A stretch of DNA of 64,000 nt. It comes from Ruminococcaceae bacterium UBA6353. Lineage in GTDB: Bacteria; Bacillota; Clostridia; Oscillospirales; Acutalibacteraceae. The position numbers and the translations under genes were made by a program. Under the pieces are notes generated by a model that saw only the letters and a list, made by a program, of their open reading frames with translations, was not told the origin of the DNA and did not search any database. The DNA is taken from assembly GCA_002437905.1 (NCBI GenBank), contig DJRT01000017.1, forward strand, positions 44,412-108,411, read 5' to 3'. Shown piece by piece: positions 18,301-25,668 of the stretch (the stretch's first letter is position 1; every line of letters begins with the position of its first letter).

Positions 18301-19378
18301 CATCGGTTCCGTACAGCGCGCCGCCGGTATCGTACCGGAAGCCGTCAAAGCTGAACGGCTCCTTCAGCAGACGCGGCAGATAGGCGTCCTCGCCGCTGTA
18401 GATCTCCTCGCACAGCGCCTCATTGCAGTGGTTCAGCTCCACGCCGCCCCACAGCGATTTGTATGTATGGGTGTCCCCCTCCTCACCGGTGAACCAGAAC
18501 CGGTCATGGTACTGGTTGTTCCAATCCTGCTGCGCACCGGGAAACGGGTAAAGATTGTCGTGGTTATACCAGATCGACTGCGGCTGCACAAAGGAGAACA
18601 CCACATCCATGATAAAGCGCATGCTCTTTTCATGGATGGCTCTGGACAGCGCCACCATGGCCGATTTGTTTCCCATGGAGTGCTCGATCTGTTTATAGAA
18701 TTCCGGCCCGTATCCGGCGTTCTGGTTGGACTTGAAGGCCGGGTCCATGAAGATCGCATCAACGCCCAGGCTCTGCAGATGATCCAGCTTTCTGGCGATA
18801 CCGCGCAGGTCGCCGCCGTATTTATCCCCCAGGTCGTGGTGCACATGGTTCCAGGAATTGGAATAGTTGTGTCCGGAAAACACCTCGTCATTGGTCGGAT
18901 CGCCGTTATAGAAGCAGTCCGGCATGATGGAATACCACAGCGCGCCCTTCGCCCAGTCCGGCGTGTGCAGCGTGGGGTTCAGCGCCCAGCAGTTGTCCCA
19001 TTCCAGCGCTTTCTCCGTAAAGCTCTGCTGCTCCGGGCCGATATAGGTCCGTGCATAATAGACGGTATTGGCCGGGTCGTCATTCTGGCACCGGAAGCAG
19101 TATTTGAACAGCTTGCTCTGGGGCAGAATGGTGCCCTTGAAGAAATCGTAATAGCCGGTCTTGTCCCGGCCCTCCTTCGTCATTTCGTAGGCGGTCCAGG
19201 TCGTACCGTCGGAAGAAATCTCCACGAACGCCTGCGTCACATTGTCCGCCTGCGTCCGCAGGCGCACCTCGATGGGCTGATCAGCTCCCGGCTCTATGCT
19301 GGAGATATATTTATATCCGGGGTCATGGAACAAGTTTGTAATCGGTCTTTTGGCAGCTTCAATTGTCTGAACCATCAT
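15398..19378 (-). CDS. Very large GH13-type alpha-glucan-active enzyme with lectin-like tail
   Basis: A 1326-residue protein. An N-terminal beta domain (about 1-140) precedes a GH13 barrel (about 140-540): nucleophile Asp350 in GFRYD, acid/base Glu390 in MMMSE, and H453-D454 of region IV. Region I is DVVFSF, so the usual Asn-His is Ser-Phe. A barrel-closing beta domain ends near 620. About 700 further residues contain several concanavalin-like sandwich repeats (for example DGYAGIISRQDEDNFVV and GQGFVGFEFGKKGF). There is no signal peptide. Relatives are neopullulanase or cyclomaltodextrinase-like. The start is ATG 19378 with GGGAGGG upstream; an in-frame ATG at 19453 lies in the promoter. First gene of the hydrolase operon. 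Confidence 0.85.
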   Translation of the reverse strand: MMVQTIEAAKRPITNLFHDPGYKYISSIEPGADQPIEVRLRTQADNVTQAFVEISSDGTTWTAYEMTKEGRDKTGYYDFFKGTILPQSKLFKYCFRCQNDDPANTVYYARTYIGPEQQSFTEKALEWDNCWALNPTLHTPDWAKGALWYSIMPDCFYNGDPTNDEVFSGHNYSNSWNHVHHDLGDKYGGDLRGIARKLDHLQSLGVDAIFMDPAFKSNQNAGYGPEFYKQIEHSMGNKSAMVALSRAIHEKSMRFIMDVVFSFVQPQSIWYNHDNLYPFPGAQQDWNNQYHDRFWFTGEEGDTHTYKSLWGGVELNHCNEALCEEIYSGEDAYLPRLLKEPFSFDGFRYDTGGALYGTDENGKRVGDPIVVGKMRPYLKACNPEAMMMSEYSMHPAIDSGTWDARWNLQFVKEIQHYITGEIPESEIHHWLDFEVMNIPRTAALCQYFALSDHDRPRNHRREKYAIRPAQLILMTMLGAPCIYYGDEVDIDREDYSSSFYAMDWHEERWDYATLSFYRALSDMRRKNSCLRQGAVKFLSVDDENHILAFARMDENGTAVTIASRNPYSVRFAVDVRDLEDVDGTVYTDWLTGKQYVAKDGYIEAEVMAGGTVLVKGTASAENKGGYTFTAIGNGQAEAVLQDVRRFAVTGRGDAENFVFAHTEVFGECKTTAKFVATAGDALLLVRNDTAADSAFVGAGVADGELYLLVREQKGGAIRRTALEPVAAGAYVRIARDAYNRFTVLTTRTPGSVWQEAATAYAALDNHAKAGFAVLRGEAVLDCVKVAYEKTPIKCDDFRHGLSAMFDCGEHCDLRYTADGLVIRPAGHTVLLTNAPYEDWTLKTELGYTPAADGYAGIISRQDEDNFVVAGRRLENGRPVLFLGRANAGKLLTYYSVPDTQPAEKVTVQLQRIGTTYSAVFTYDGARWTLIGRGLNANYCVERAGLVVDGAQEALFSYASFGDAIHDGGSTNTPRTPGITAPDYSYMKDTEIQPAYRIIAGDWAYANEGYIQKSAGIAQMGIPNKTFGDLRADGTYMIDEGQGFVGFEFGKKGFDTPLGDGILFCYDEQGRVQVKQGDTVLGSAQLAAGYGIEQRLCVDLKDGYLTVFAGEEGTPVLHIRLQAPRGYVAYVTKGVVAHINSASIGSNDTVLYRFHGYKYHADGFSNTWEHTLSFVNPFGIAMTDYVVTARITVDKIPTYVKNPYVGVYLSGVEGKFYEGMALNVTMDRSGRVMLRDGEKVLQSAPLAAGQGGFSVLVAKKGCDYRVYIDGAKEPTFTYTDACLRGGVISFVSNQLKASFHGVAMADLQPDETAEDTALFQSWMTDEV

Positions 19379-19443
19379 CGGTCCCTCCCACAATCTGTTT
19401 TTGCTTTGTGTCGTTTTTGTATAATTTGGACAGTGCCACGCTA

Positions 19444-19472
19444 AGCATAGCATATAAACCGATTTAATTCAA
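19444..19472 (-). promoter_or_regulatory. Promoter of the GH13-GH20-GH78 operon
   Basis: On the minus strand TTGAAT and TATGCT are separated by 17 bases. The operator at 19455-19467 sits inside the spacer, so repressor and RNA polymerase would exclude one another. The leader to the ATG at 19378 is about 60 bases. Confidence 0.75.
19455..19467. promoter_or_regulatory. LacI-family operator, proximal site of the hydrolase operon
   Basis: TAAACCGATTTAA matches the TTAAAyCGATTTAA consensus of this locus. It lies between the -35 and -10 boxes of the GH13 promoter. Its centre is 32 bases from the second site at 19488-19501, about three helical turns. Confidence 0.8.
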
Positions 19473-19487
19473 CAGTTTTTCGCAAAC

Positions 19488-19501
19488 TAACCGATTTAAA
19501 T
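19488..19501. promoter_or_regulatory. LacI-family operator, distal site of the hydrolase operon
   Basis: TAACCGATTTAAAT is a second copy of the same near-palindrome, upstream of the -35 box at 19467-19472. Two sites on the same helix face suggest cooperative binding by repressor dimers or a tetramer. Confidence 0.75.
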
Positions 19502-19747
19502 TTTTCGAAGTCCACCCCCTGGGGCGTGGGGACTGTCGTTCGCCGGAGCCCCCTTTTGCCGGATCCGCACTCACCTGCGCATCGGCCGGCCGGCAGAGCA
19601 AAAAGCAACAGCCGCGGGGAATGCCGCGCGGCGGATAGCCACGCGGTTCATCCAAAAATAATCATACCTGAGCGTCCAGCCTAAAGCCATAGCAAAACTA
19701 CACAAAGGACCGCAATGAATATTGTCACTCTTTTTTGCTTGCTTCAC
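19502..19747. other. Intergenic region between divergent glycoside hydrolase units
   Basis: About 250 bases between the distal operator and the GH28 promoter. It is GC-rich and lacks a reading frame with a ribosome binding site. I see no further operator copy and no strong hairpin; short open frames here look accidental. Confidence 0.6.
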
Positions 19748-19777
19748 TTGCAACCGGCAAGCCGTTTGTGGTACTAT
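19748..19777 (+). promoter_or_regulatory. Promoter of the GH28-like gene
   Basis: TTGCAA and TACTAT are separated by 18 bases. The predicted start near 19784 is followed at once by the operator at 19791-19803, so repressor would act as a block just downstream of the start. Confidence 0.65.
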
Positions 19778-19790
19778 TGACCCACAAAAT

Positions 19791-19803
19791 TTAACCGATT
19801 TAA
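19791..19803. promoter_or_regulatory. LacI-family operator of the GH28-like gene
   Basis: TTAACCGATTTAA, 20 bases before the ATG at 19824 and just ahead of the AAGGAG ribosome binding site. It is nearly identical to the sites at 19455 and 19488. Confidence 0.8.
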
Positions 19804-19823
19804 TTCAACAAGGAGACTTTATA

Positions 19824-21212
19824 ATGCAGAAAAAAGCCTGTTTTTCCGTTACCGACTACGGCGCAGTGCCAAACCAGGAAAACTACCAGGATGCCTACAT
19901 CCAGCAGGCACTGGATGCCTGCTTCCTTGCCGGCGGCGGGGAGGTCATCATCCCCACCGGCACCTACCGCGTCCGCGGGCTGCGCCTGCGCTCCAATACC
20001 ACACTGCACCTGCTGGAAGACTGTATTCTGGAGGGAAGCCGCGACCCGGAGGCATATTTTATCCTTGAGAAGGACACCGTGGAGCCCGTTGACCCGGCCG
20101 AGATCAGCCACGCCGCCTGGCGCAGCGTAGATGACGATCCCGCTTTCACCTACTTTGTAACAAATGGGAGCCGGTGGAACAACGCCCTCATCCGCCTGTA
20201 TCGTGCCCACAATGTGGCCATCATCGGGGAAAAGGGCTCCGCCATTAACGGCCGGAACTGCTACGACCCGCAGGGTGAGGAGCACTACCGCGGACCGCAT
20301 GGGATTTCTGCCATCGATTGCCGCGGCCTGACTCTTTCCGGCTACACGGCGCAGAACACCGGTAACTGGGCGCACTGCATTACCGGCTGCTCCAATATCC
20401 GCGTGGATGGGATCACCTGCCTGGCCGGGCACGACGGCGTCCACATCACCTCCTGCGAGGATGTTGTCATCCGGCGCTGCGGCTTCTACACCGGGGACGA
20501 CTGCGTTGCCGGCTTCAATAACCGAAATGTACTTGTGACGGATTGTGCTGTCAACACCGCCTGCTCAGCCTTCCGCTTTGGCGGCACAAATGTGCTTATC
20601 ACCGACTGCCGCATTTTTGCGCCGGCCAAATACTTCTTCCGCGGCACGCTGACGCAGGAGGAAAAGGCCAGCGGTGTGCTGGCCAACGATGCCCCCTCCA
20701 TGCAGAAGCACAGACGGGATAATATGCTCAGCGTTTTCACCTACTACGCCGATCACTCCACCGTCATCACGAACCCCGGCACCAATATCACCGTCCGCGA
20801 CTGCGAGATCGACGGCGCCGACCGGTTTCTGCACTTCAACTATTCCGGCAACGAAACATGGCAGAACAACCAGCCACTGCTGGACATCCGCTTTGAGAAC
20901 ATCCGGGCCGAAAACATCCGGATGCCCCTCACCGCCTACGGCGATCCGGAGGCCCCGGTGAAGGTGGCGTTTGAAAACCTCGATTTTTCTTTCCGGGAGG
21001 GGGCGGAGAACACACCCTTTATGCATGTCGCCAACTACCGGCAGATCGTGCTGCGGCATGTCTGCATCCGGAACACCCATGCACAGCCGCTGATCAAAAG
21101 CTGGAGCAAGGAGGGGGAAGGCGCCTTCGTGTTTGACGATCTGTCCTGCGCTATCCCGCAGGACAAGCTGGTCGGCTACACGGATGAGCCATTTATCTGC
21201 CAGCCGATATAA
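19824..21212 (+). CDS. GH28-like right-handed beta-helix glycan-active protein
   Basis: A 462-residue protein built of parallel beta-helix coils (repeated strand-turn units from about residue 15 to 430), of the pectate lyase/GH28 superfold. Of the GH28 signature, the paired aspartates are visible in YTGDDCVAGF, preceded by GHDGVHIT where true polygalacturonases have N-T-D. No signal peptide is present. It may cleave a galacturonate- or rhamnose-containing oligosaccharide in the cytoplasm; exact chemistry is uncertain because the NTD motif is altered. The start is ATG 19824, with AAGGAG 7 bases upstream; the open frame extends upstream through the operator but that part has no site. It ends at a terminator shared with lacI. 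Confidence 0.8.
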   Translation: MQKKACFSVTDYGAVPNQENYQDAYIQQALDACFLAGGGEVIIPTGTYRVRGLRLRSNTTLHLLEDCILEGSRDPEAYFILEKDTVEPVDPAEISHAAWRSVDDDPAFTYFVTNGSRWNNALIRLYRAHNVAIIGEKGSAINGRNCYDPQGEEHYRGPHGISAIDCRGLTLSGYTAQNTGNWAHCITGCSNIRVDGITCLAGHDGVHITSCEDVVIRRCGFYTGDDCVAGFNNRNVLVTDCAVNTACSAFRFGGTNVLITDCRIFAPAKYFFRGTLTQEEKASGVLANDAPSMQKHRRDNMLSVFTYYADHSTVITNPGTNITVRDCEIDGADRFLHFNYSGNETWQNNQPLLDIRFENIRAENIRMPLTAYGDPEAPVKVAFENLDFSFREGAENTPFMHVANYRQIVLRHVCIRNTHAQPLIKSWSKEGEGAFVFDDLSCAIPQDKLVGYTDEPFICQPI

Positions 21213-21236
21213 AAATTCTGCCGCGCAGAAAATACA

Positions 21237-21280
21237 ACAGCCGCAGGGCGGGGTACACCCCCGCTCTGCGGCTGTTTTTT
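21237..21280. terminator. Bidirectional terminator between GH28-like gene and lacI-family gene
   Basis: A 17-base stem starts ACAGCCGCAGGGCGGGG and closes with CCCCGCTCTGCGGCTGT, then six T residues on the plus strand. A-rich sequence on the left side lets it work for the convergent regulator gene too. Confidence 0.85.
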
Positions 21281-21291
21281 CGGGCTATGGT

Positions 21292-22302
21292 TTATTTCAC
21301 GCCGGTGGTCTTGCGCACCACCAGATCCGGCTCGAACACATTCCGGATAGGGCACTCCTTCCCCTCCAGCAGGGAGATCATCATTTCGGCGGCATAATGC
21401 CCCTGCTCCTTCAGGTGGGTATTGACGGTGGTCAGCGGCTTTTCCAGAAATTCGACGATCTCGATATCATCGTATCCGGTCACCATCAGGTCCTCCGGCA
21501 CCCGGAGATGCAGGTCGGCCGCCGCCTTCAGCACCGGGATGGCCGCATAGTCATACAGGCAGAAAATGCCGTCGGGCTTTTGCTCCTTCAGCAGGGTGCT
21601 GACCCGCTCATAGATCTCATGGAAATCCTGACTGCAGTGGATGATCAAGCTATCGTCCCGCGCGATCCCCTGCTCCTGCAGCGCCTGCCAGTAGCCCTCC
21701 ATGCGGTTGGAGCCCTGCAGCTTCGAAACCGTCGGCGCCAGAAATGCCACCCGGCGGCAGCCATTTACCAGCATATTCCGGACGCCCTTATAGGCGCCCA
21801 GCTGGCTGTCCGCCACGCAGTAATGGATCTGATCGGAGCCGGAGCAGCTGGAACAGGCGTAGATCACCTTTTGCAGATCGATCTTCTTTTCCAGCAGATA
21901 GTCCGTGACCTCTTTTTCGTAAATGGGCGAGATGATCACCCCGTCCACCTGGCTGCCCAGCAGGCTGGCAAAGCTGTTGATCTCTTTTTCCTTATCGTTG
22001 TTGGTCACCTCAAGCACCAAATGGTACTCGGTCTTTCCGATATACGATTCGATGCCGTCCAGAATATTGACAAACACCGGGTTATGGATATCCGGCAGAA
22101 CGACCTTAATGGTCTTGGACTTTCCGGTGATCAGGCTCCGCCCGAAATAGCTTGGCCGGTAATCCAGCTCCGCCGCCTTTTCCTGGATCCTGCGTTTGGT
22201 TTCCTTGCGCACCCGGTCGTCGTTGTTCAGCGCCAGCGATACCGTCGCCGGCGAGCAGCCGCTGGCCTTGGCAATGTCATAGATCGTTACACTCTTTTGC
22301 AT
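21292..22302 (-). CDS. LacI-family transcriptional regulator of the glycan locus
   Basis: A 336-residue repressor. The N-terminal helix-turn-helix (TIYDIAKASGCSPATVSLAL, residues 6-25) with hinge helix to about 60 precedes a periplasmic-binding-protein-like effector domain (about 62-330), including VTGYDDIEIVEFLEKPLTTV near the C-terminus. ATG 22302 has AGAAAGG upstream. Matching operators lie in front of this gene and the other three transcription units, so it probably senses an oligosaccharide from the target glycan and represses the whole locus, itself included. The effector is unknown. Confidence 0.93.
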   Translation of the reverse strand: MQKSVTIYDIAKASGCSPATVSLALNNDDRVRKETKRRIQEKAAELDYRPSYFGRSLITGKSKTIKVVLPDIHNPVFVNILDGIESYIGKTEYHLVLEVTNNDKEKEINSFASLLGSQVDGVIISPIYEKEVTDYLLEKKIDLQKVIYACSSCSGSDQIHYCVADSQLGAYKGVRNMLVNGCRRVAFLAPTVSKLQGSNRMEGYWQALQEQGIARDDSLIIHCSQDFHEIYERVSTLLKEQKPDGIFCLYDYAAIPVLKAAADLHLRVPEDLMVTGYDDIEIVEFLEKPLTTVNTHLKEQGHYAAEMMISLLEGKECPIRNVFEPDLVVRKTTGVK

Positions 22303-22427
22303 CCACCGTTACCCTTTCTGTTCTTCCTATTTAACCGGCACCCCCGGCTTTCCCCAACCGCATCCCTGCAGTCCCTTCCCGGCGGCCGTTTTCATTTTTC
22401 AGCCCATTCCATGGCCGATTTTGCGAA

Positions 22428-22440
22428 TTAAATCGATTGT
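22428..22440. promoter_or_regulatory. LacI-family operator in front of the regulator gene
   Basis: TTAAATCGATTGT, an imperfect copy of the operator at 11752 with one damaged arm. It lies 22-34 bases downstream of the -10 box of the regulator's promoter and fits weaker autoregulation. Confidence 0.7.
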
Positions 22441-22461
22441 TCTGCGCACATATTATTGTTT

Positions 22462-22490
22462 ATTGTACAACATCCGGAAAGTTCTGTCAA
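22462..22490 (-). promoter_or_regulatory. Promoter of the LacI-family regulator gene
   Basis: On the minus strand TTGACA and TACAAT are separated by 17 bases, a near-perfect housekeeping promoter. The transcript has a leader of about 150 bases that includes the operator. Confidence 0.85.
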
Positions 22491-22558
22491 TATTTTCTCC
22501 TGCATCGAGAGATAAATGTACGCTAAATGCCTCGTTGTAGGGCACGGTAATATCACCA

Positions 22559-22606
22559 CAGGCCCCGGCGATCCGCTTTTATGGATCGCCGGGGCCTGCA
22601 TTTTTC
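22559..22606. terminator. Strong hairpin beside the glycyl radical enzyme gene
   Basis: A 16-base perfect stem (left arm 22559-22574, right arm 22583-22598) follows the stop codon of the minus-strand radical enzyme gene. The T run is on the plus-strand side (22601-22605), so termination of the minus transcript would rely on the stem alone or be weak. Confidence 0.6.
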
Positions 22607-22613
22607 CCGGTAT

Positions 22614-24743
22614 TCAGTCCTGCTGTGTGCGGTGCAGAATATCCAGCTGCACCTCCCGTGCCAGGGTCACATAGAAAGCCGAAAAACCGGATACCCGCAC
22701 CACCAGGTCTGCGTATTTCTCCGGGTGCACCATCGCGTCCTTCAGTATCTCGGCAGAGGTGGCATTGATCTGTATTTCCTGCCCGCCCCGGCTGAAGTAC
22801 ACCCGGATCAGCTGTAAAAGCTTTTGCCGCTTTCCCTCCCGGAACATATTCGGGGTGAATTTCTGGTTCAGCACACTGCCGCATGCTACTTTTTCATAGC
22901 TCGGCTTTGTCACGCTGAGCACCGTTGCCGTGGGGCCTTCGGTATCCCGGCCATAGGTGGGCGAGGAGGCATCCGAGAGCGGCTCGCCGGCCAGCCGTCC
23001 GTCCGGGGTGGCGCCGATAGCCTTGCCTGCCCCGATATTGTTGATATTAGCCGCCATGGCCACATACACGCCGCCGCCATCCCTGGTCTTGTACTGCCGG
23101 AAGGTATCGGAAAGAAAATCCACAAACCACACGGCATATTTGTCCACAAACGGGTCATTATTGCCGTATTTCGGTGCCGCGGCAACCGCCCGGCGCACGG
23201 CGTCATAGCCCTGGAAATTGGCCTTCATGGCGTCCCGCAGCTCTTCAAGGGTGAGCGATCTGTCCACAAACACGGTCTTTTCGATCGCCGCCAGGGAATC
23301 GCAGACCGTCCCCACGCCCATCAGCGCCGCGCCGTGGACGGACGGGTAAACGCTGCCGCCCATATTGATATCCAGCCCGCGGCCGATGCAGTCATCACAG
23401 AAGCACGACAGAAACGGCGAGGTTCGATCCCGGGGAGCATCGACAACACTGGCTGCATAAAAATTCTGCATATACTGCTCTGCGCCGGCAGCCAGCTGCG
23501 CCTCAAACCGGCGCATAAACTCCTGCATGGTCGTGATGCCGGAAAGGCTGCCCGTATCCAGCCCCACGGTATCGCCGGCATAGCTCTTTCCCGCATTGAA
23601 CAGATACTCGAAAAAGCGCGGCGTATCGAAGCGGCCATCCGACCATGGCGGCTGCTTGCCGGTGATGAAATTCTCGATGCAGCCGACCATTGAATAGTCA
23701 TATACATCCTCGGCCTTATAGCCGTAGCGGCGCAGCGCCTCCAGGTTCACGGTATCATTCATCAGCGCGGGGTATCCCAGCCCCGTGCCGATCACCTGCA
23801 GGCAGCTGTCCAGAAATTCATCCGGCGTATCCGGCGTGATCCGCGCCGAAAGATTGGGACCGGGGACATTGCAGTTCCGGACTGCCTGCAAAATACAGCA
23901 GCTCAGGCGGTTGACTGCACAGCGGCCATCCGGCTGCGTACCGCCGATGCAGATATTGACCACATCATCCTCGCCAAGAAATACCCGCCGCTCGTAGATC
24001 TTCATGAACACATTTTCCAGCAGCTCGGTGGCAAAGGCCTCCGTCAAAGCCCCGCTGCGGATATCCTTTTCAAAAAACGGGTACAAATACCGATCCATGC
24101 GGCCAAGAGCCATGGCGAACCGCCCCTCGGCCAGAAAGCCCGTATGGATCATCCACACCAGCTGCAGCGCCTGTGCAAAGGTCTGTGGGGCGCTTTCGGT
24201 CAGGGCCCGGCAATTTTCCGCGATAAACCGGAGCTTTTCCCTGTCGTAGCCCGGCGTCCCCTCCAGTGCGGCACAGTGCGCGGCATACTTCGTCAGGCGC
24301 CCCTGCAGCCCGGTCATCGCCCGCTCCATGGCCCGGAGGAAATCCACACGCGAGGGCTCCCCGGCGTGCCTTTGCGCAGACTGCGCGATCTTTTTCAGCA
24401 GCCCCGGCACGCCCAGCCGCACCGCCTCCCGATAATCCGGCGAATAATGGTCAAAATTCGTCAGAAATCCCCTTTCGGGGTGCTCGGCAGCCACGGCCCG
24501 CACCTTTTCCTGCGTCAGCGCATCCGTCTGCGTGATATACGGCCGGAGGCTGCCCGCGATCCAGTCGTTCTGATAGACATACGGCGTCGGCGTAACAAAC
24601 AGCGTATACACCGCCTGCCCCCGCCGGCAGCAATCCGGCTCGCCGGCGCTGCTTTCATAGCCGGGCAGCCGGAACAGGAACGGATCAAACGCCCCCTCCG
24701 GCCGGCGGGTGATCTCCTGCCGCAGCATAGTCGTCGTTTCCAT
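22614..24743 (-). CDS. Glycyl radical enzyme, substrate unassigned
   Basis: A 709-residue member of the pyruvate formate-lyase-like family. The C-terminal radical loop VRVSGFSAFY places the radical on about Gly686. The thiyl-radical cysteine is Cys355 in SMVGCIENFI; the Cys-x-Glu pair (Glu357) is seen in dehydratase and C-N or C-S lyase members rather than in pyruvate formate-lyase, which has Cys-Cys. It is shorter than most characterised members (about 780-850 residues). The start ATG 24743 has AAAGGAGC upstream. An activase, an alcohol dehydrogenase and an AraC regulator lie just beyond, so a diol dehydratase-type or lyase step followed by alcohol/aldehyde turnover is possible. Oxygen-sensitive, anaerobic metabolism. 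Confidence 0.88.
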   Translation of the reverse strand: METTTMLRQEITRRPEGAFDPFLFRLPGYESSAGEPDCCRRGQAVYTLFVTPTPYVYQNDWIAGSLRPYITQTDALTQEKVRAVAAEHPERGFLTNFDHYSPDYREAVRLGVPGLLKKIAQSAQRHAGEPSRVDFLRAMERAMTGLQGRLTKYAAHCAALEGTPGYDREKLRFIAENCRALTESAPQTFAQALQLVWMIHTGFLAEGRFAMALGRMDRYLYPFFEKDIRSGALTEAFATELLENVFMKIYERRVFLGEDDVVNICIGGTQPDGRCAVNRLSCCILQAVRNCNVPGPNLSARITPDTPDEFLDSCLQVIGTGLGYPALMNDTVNLEALRRYGYKAEDVYDYSMVGCIENFITGKQPPWSDGRFDTPRFFEYLFNAGKSYAGDTVGLDTGSLSGITTMQEFMRRFEAQLAAGAEQYMQNFYAASVVDAPRDRTSPFLSCFCDDCIGRGLDINMGGSVYPSVHGAALMGVGTVCDSLAAIEKTVFVDRSLTLEELRDAMKANFQGYDAVRRAVAAAPKYGNNDPFVDKYAVWFVDFLSDTFRQYKTRDGGGVYVAMAANINNIGAGKAIGATPDGRLAGEPLSDASSPTYGRDTEGPTATVLSVTKPSYEKVACGSVLNQKFTPNMFREGKRQKLLQLIRVYFSRGGQEIQINATSAEILKDAMVHPEKYADLVVRVSGFSAFYVTLAREVQLDILHRTQQD

Positions 24744-24779
24744 GAAAAAAGCTCCTTTCGGACAGATGATCGCAATACA

Positions 24780-24808
24780 TTGACAAAATTGATCTGTTGT
24801 TCTAAAAT
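24780..24808 (+). promoter_or_regulatory. Promoter of the AraC-family regulator gene
   Basis: TTGACA and TAAAAT with a 17-base spacer face the regulator. In the opposite direction, towards the radical enzyme gene, I see no good -35/-10 pair, as expected for a promoter that needs the AraC activator. Confidence 0.75.
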
Positions 24809-24843
24809 AATCCCAGCAATTAAGCTAAAAGGAGAAGAAAAGC

Positions 24844-25650
24844 ATGGAGTATATTCAACTGCAGTCCATCCCGCAGGTCCAGTTTGCCCACTTCTTCCAC
24901 TCCGAAAAATACAATGCCCGGCTGAAGCCGAAAAACGCCTTTATCGAAATCAGCTATGTGGCTGAGGGCGAACTGGCGCTGGAGCAGAATGGCCAGCACT
25001 ACACCGCGCACGCCGGGGATTTTATCTGCAACCTGTATAAGGACACGCTGCACATCCAGGCGCCGGCCTTTCACGCCCATGCAACGGTCGGGTTTGAGGC
25101 AGCCTTCGCGCTGTCCTCCACCTATGCACCGGACTATATTCCGCTGAAGCCCGTCCTGCGCTTTCCCAGTGCCACCGGCTGCCGGCGGATGCTGGAGGAG
25201 GTCATCCGGGGAACCACCGCCCCCTATGGCGACCTGAAAAGCGCCGGACTGCTTCTGCAGCTTCTGGATACGCTCAGCACAGGCTGCACGGATGGGTTTG
25301 AAGCGTCTGCCGATCCGTACAACCCGTATGTCAACGGAGCCAAGCGCTATATCCACGAAAACCTTTCCCGGATGCTGCGGCAGGAGGAGATCGCCGCACA
25401 CCTGAAGATCACCCCGGAATACCTGTGTGCCGTGTTCAAGAGAAGCACGGGCGAGAGTGTCATCCCCTACATCAACCGGCTGAAGCTGCGCAGGATCGTC
25501 TCCCTGATGGAACGGGAAAATATCTCCCTGCGGCAGGCGTCCGAAATGTTCGGCTACACCGACCCCAGCTATGTCAGCCGCCTCTACCGCAAATACTTCG
25601 GCACCAGCATCAGCCGGCAGCTTAAAGCGGACAGCAGCGCCGCGGAATAA
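24844..25650 (+). CDS. AraC-family transcriptional regulator
   Basis: A 268-residue regulator with an N-terminal cupin-like sensor (about 20-120) and a C-terminal pair of helix-turn-helix motifs (about 160-260), including RQEEIAAHLKITPEYLCAVF and LRQASEMFGYTDPSYVSRLY. ATG 24844 has AAAGGAG upstream. It is divergent from the glycyl radical enzyme gene and convergent with the alcohol dehydrogenase gene, only 18 bases away. It probably activates the radical enzyme pathway in response to its substrate. Confidence 0.92.
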   Translation: MEYIQLQSIPQVQFAHFFHSEKYNARLKPKNAFIEISYVAEGELALEQNGQHYTAHAGDFICNLYKDTLHIQAPAFHAHATVGFEAAFALSSTYAPDYIPLKPVLRFPSATGCRRMLEEVIRGTTAPYGDLKSAGLLLQLLDTLSTGCTDGFEASADPYNPYVNGAKRYIHENLSRMLRQEEIAAHLKITPEYLCAVFKRSTGESVIPYINRLKLRRIVSLMERENISLRQASEMFGYTDPSYVSRLYRKYFGTSISRQLKADSSAAE

Positions 25651-25668
25651 GCCGCCGCGGGCGGCTGC

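Noticed and set aside
19464..19753. Two short minus-strand frames of about 60 codons between the divergent hydrolase units
   Set aside because: They overlap the operators and promoters and have no start signal.
22559..22606. The strong hairpin as a riboswitch or small RNA gene
   Set aside because: It is a simple perfect stem beside a stop codon with no promoter of its own; a terminator-like role is simpler.
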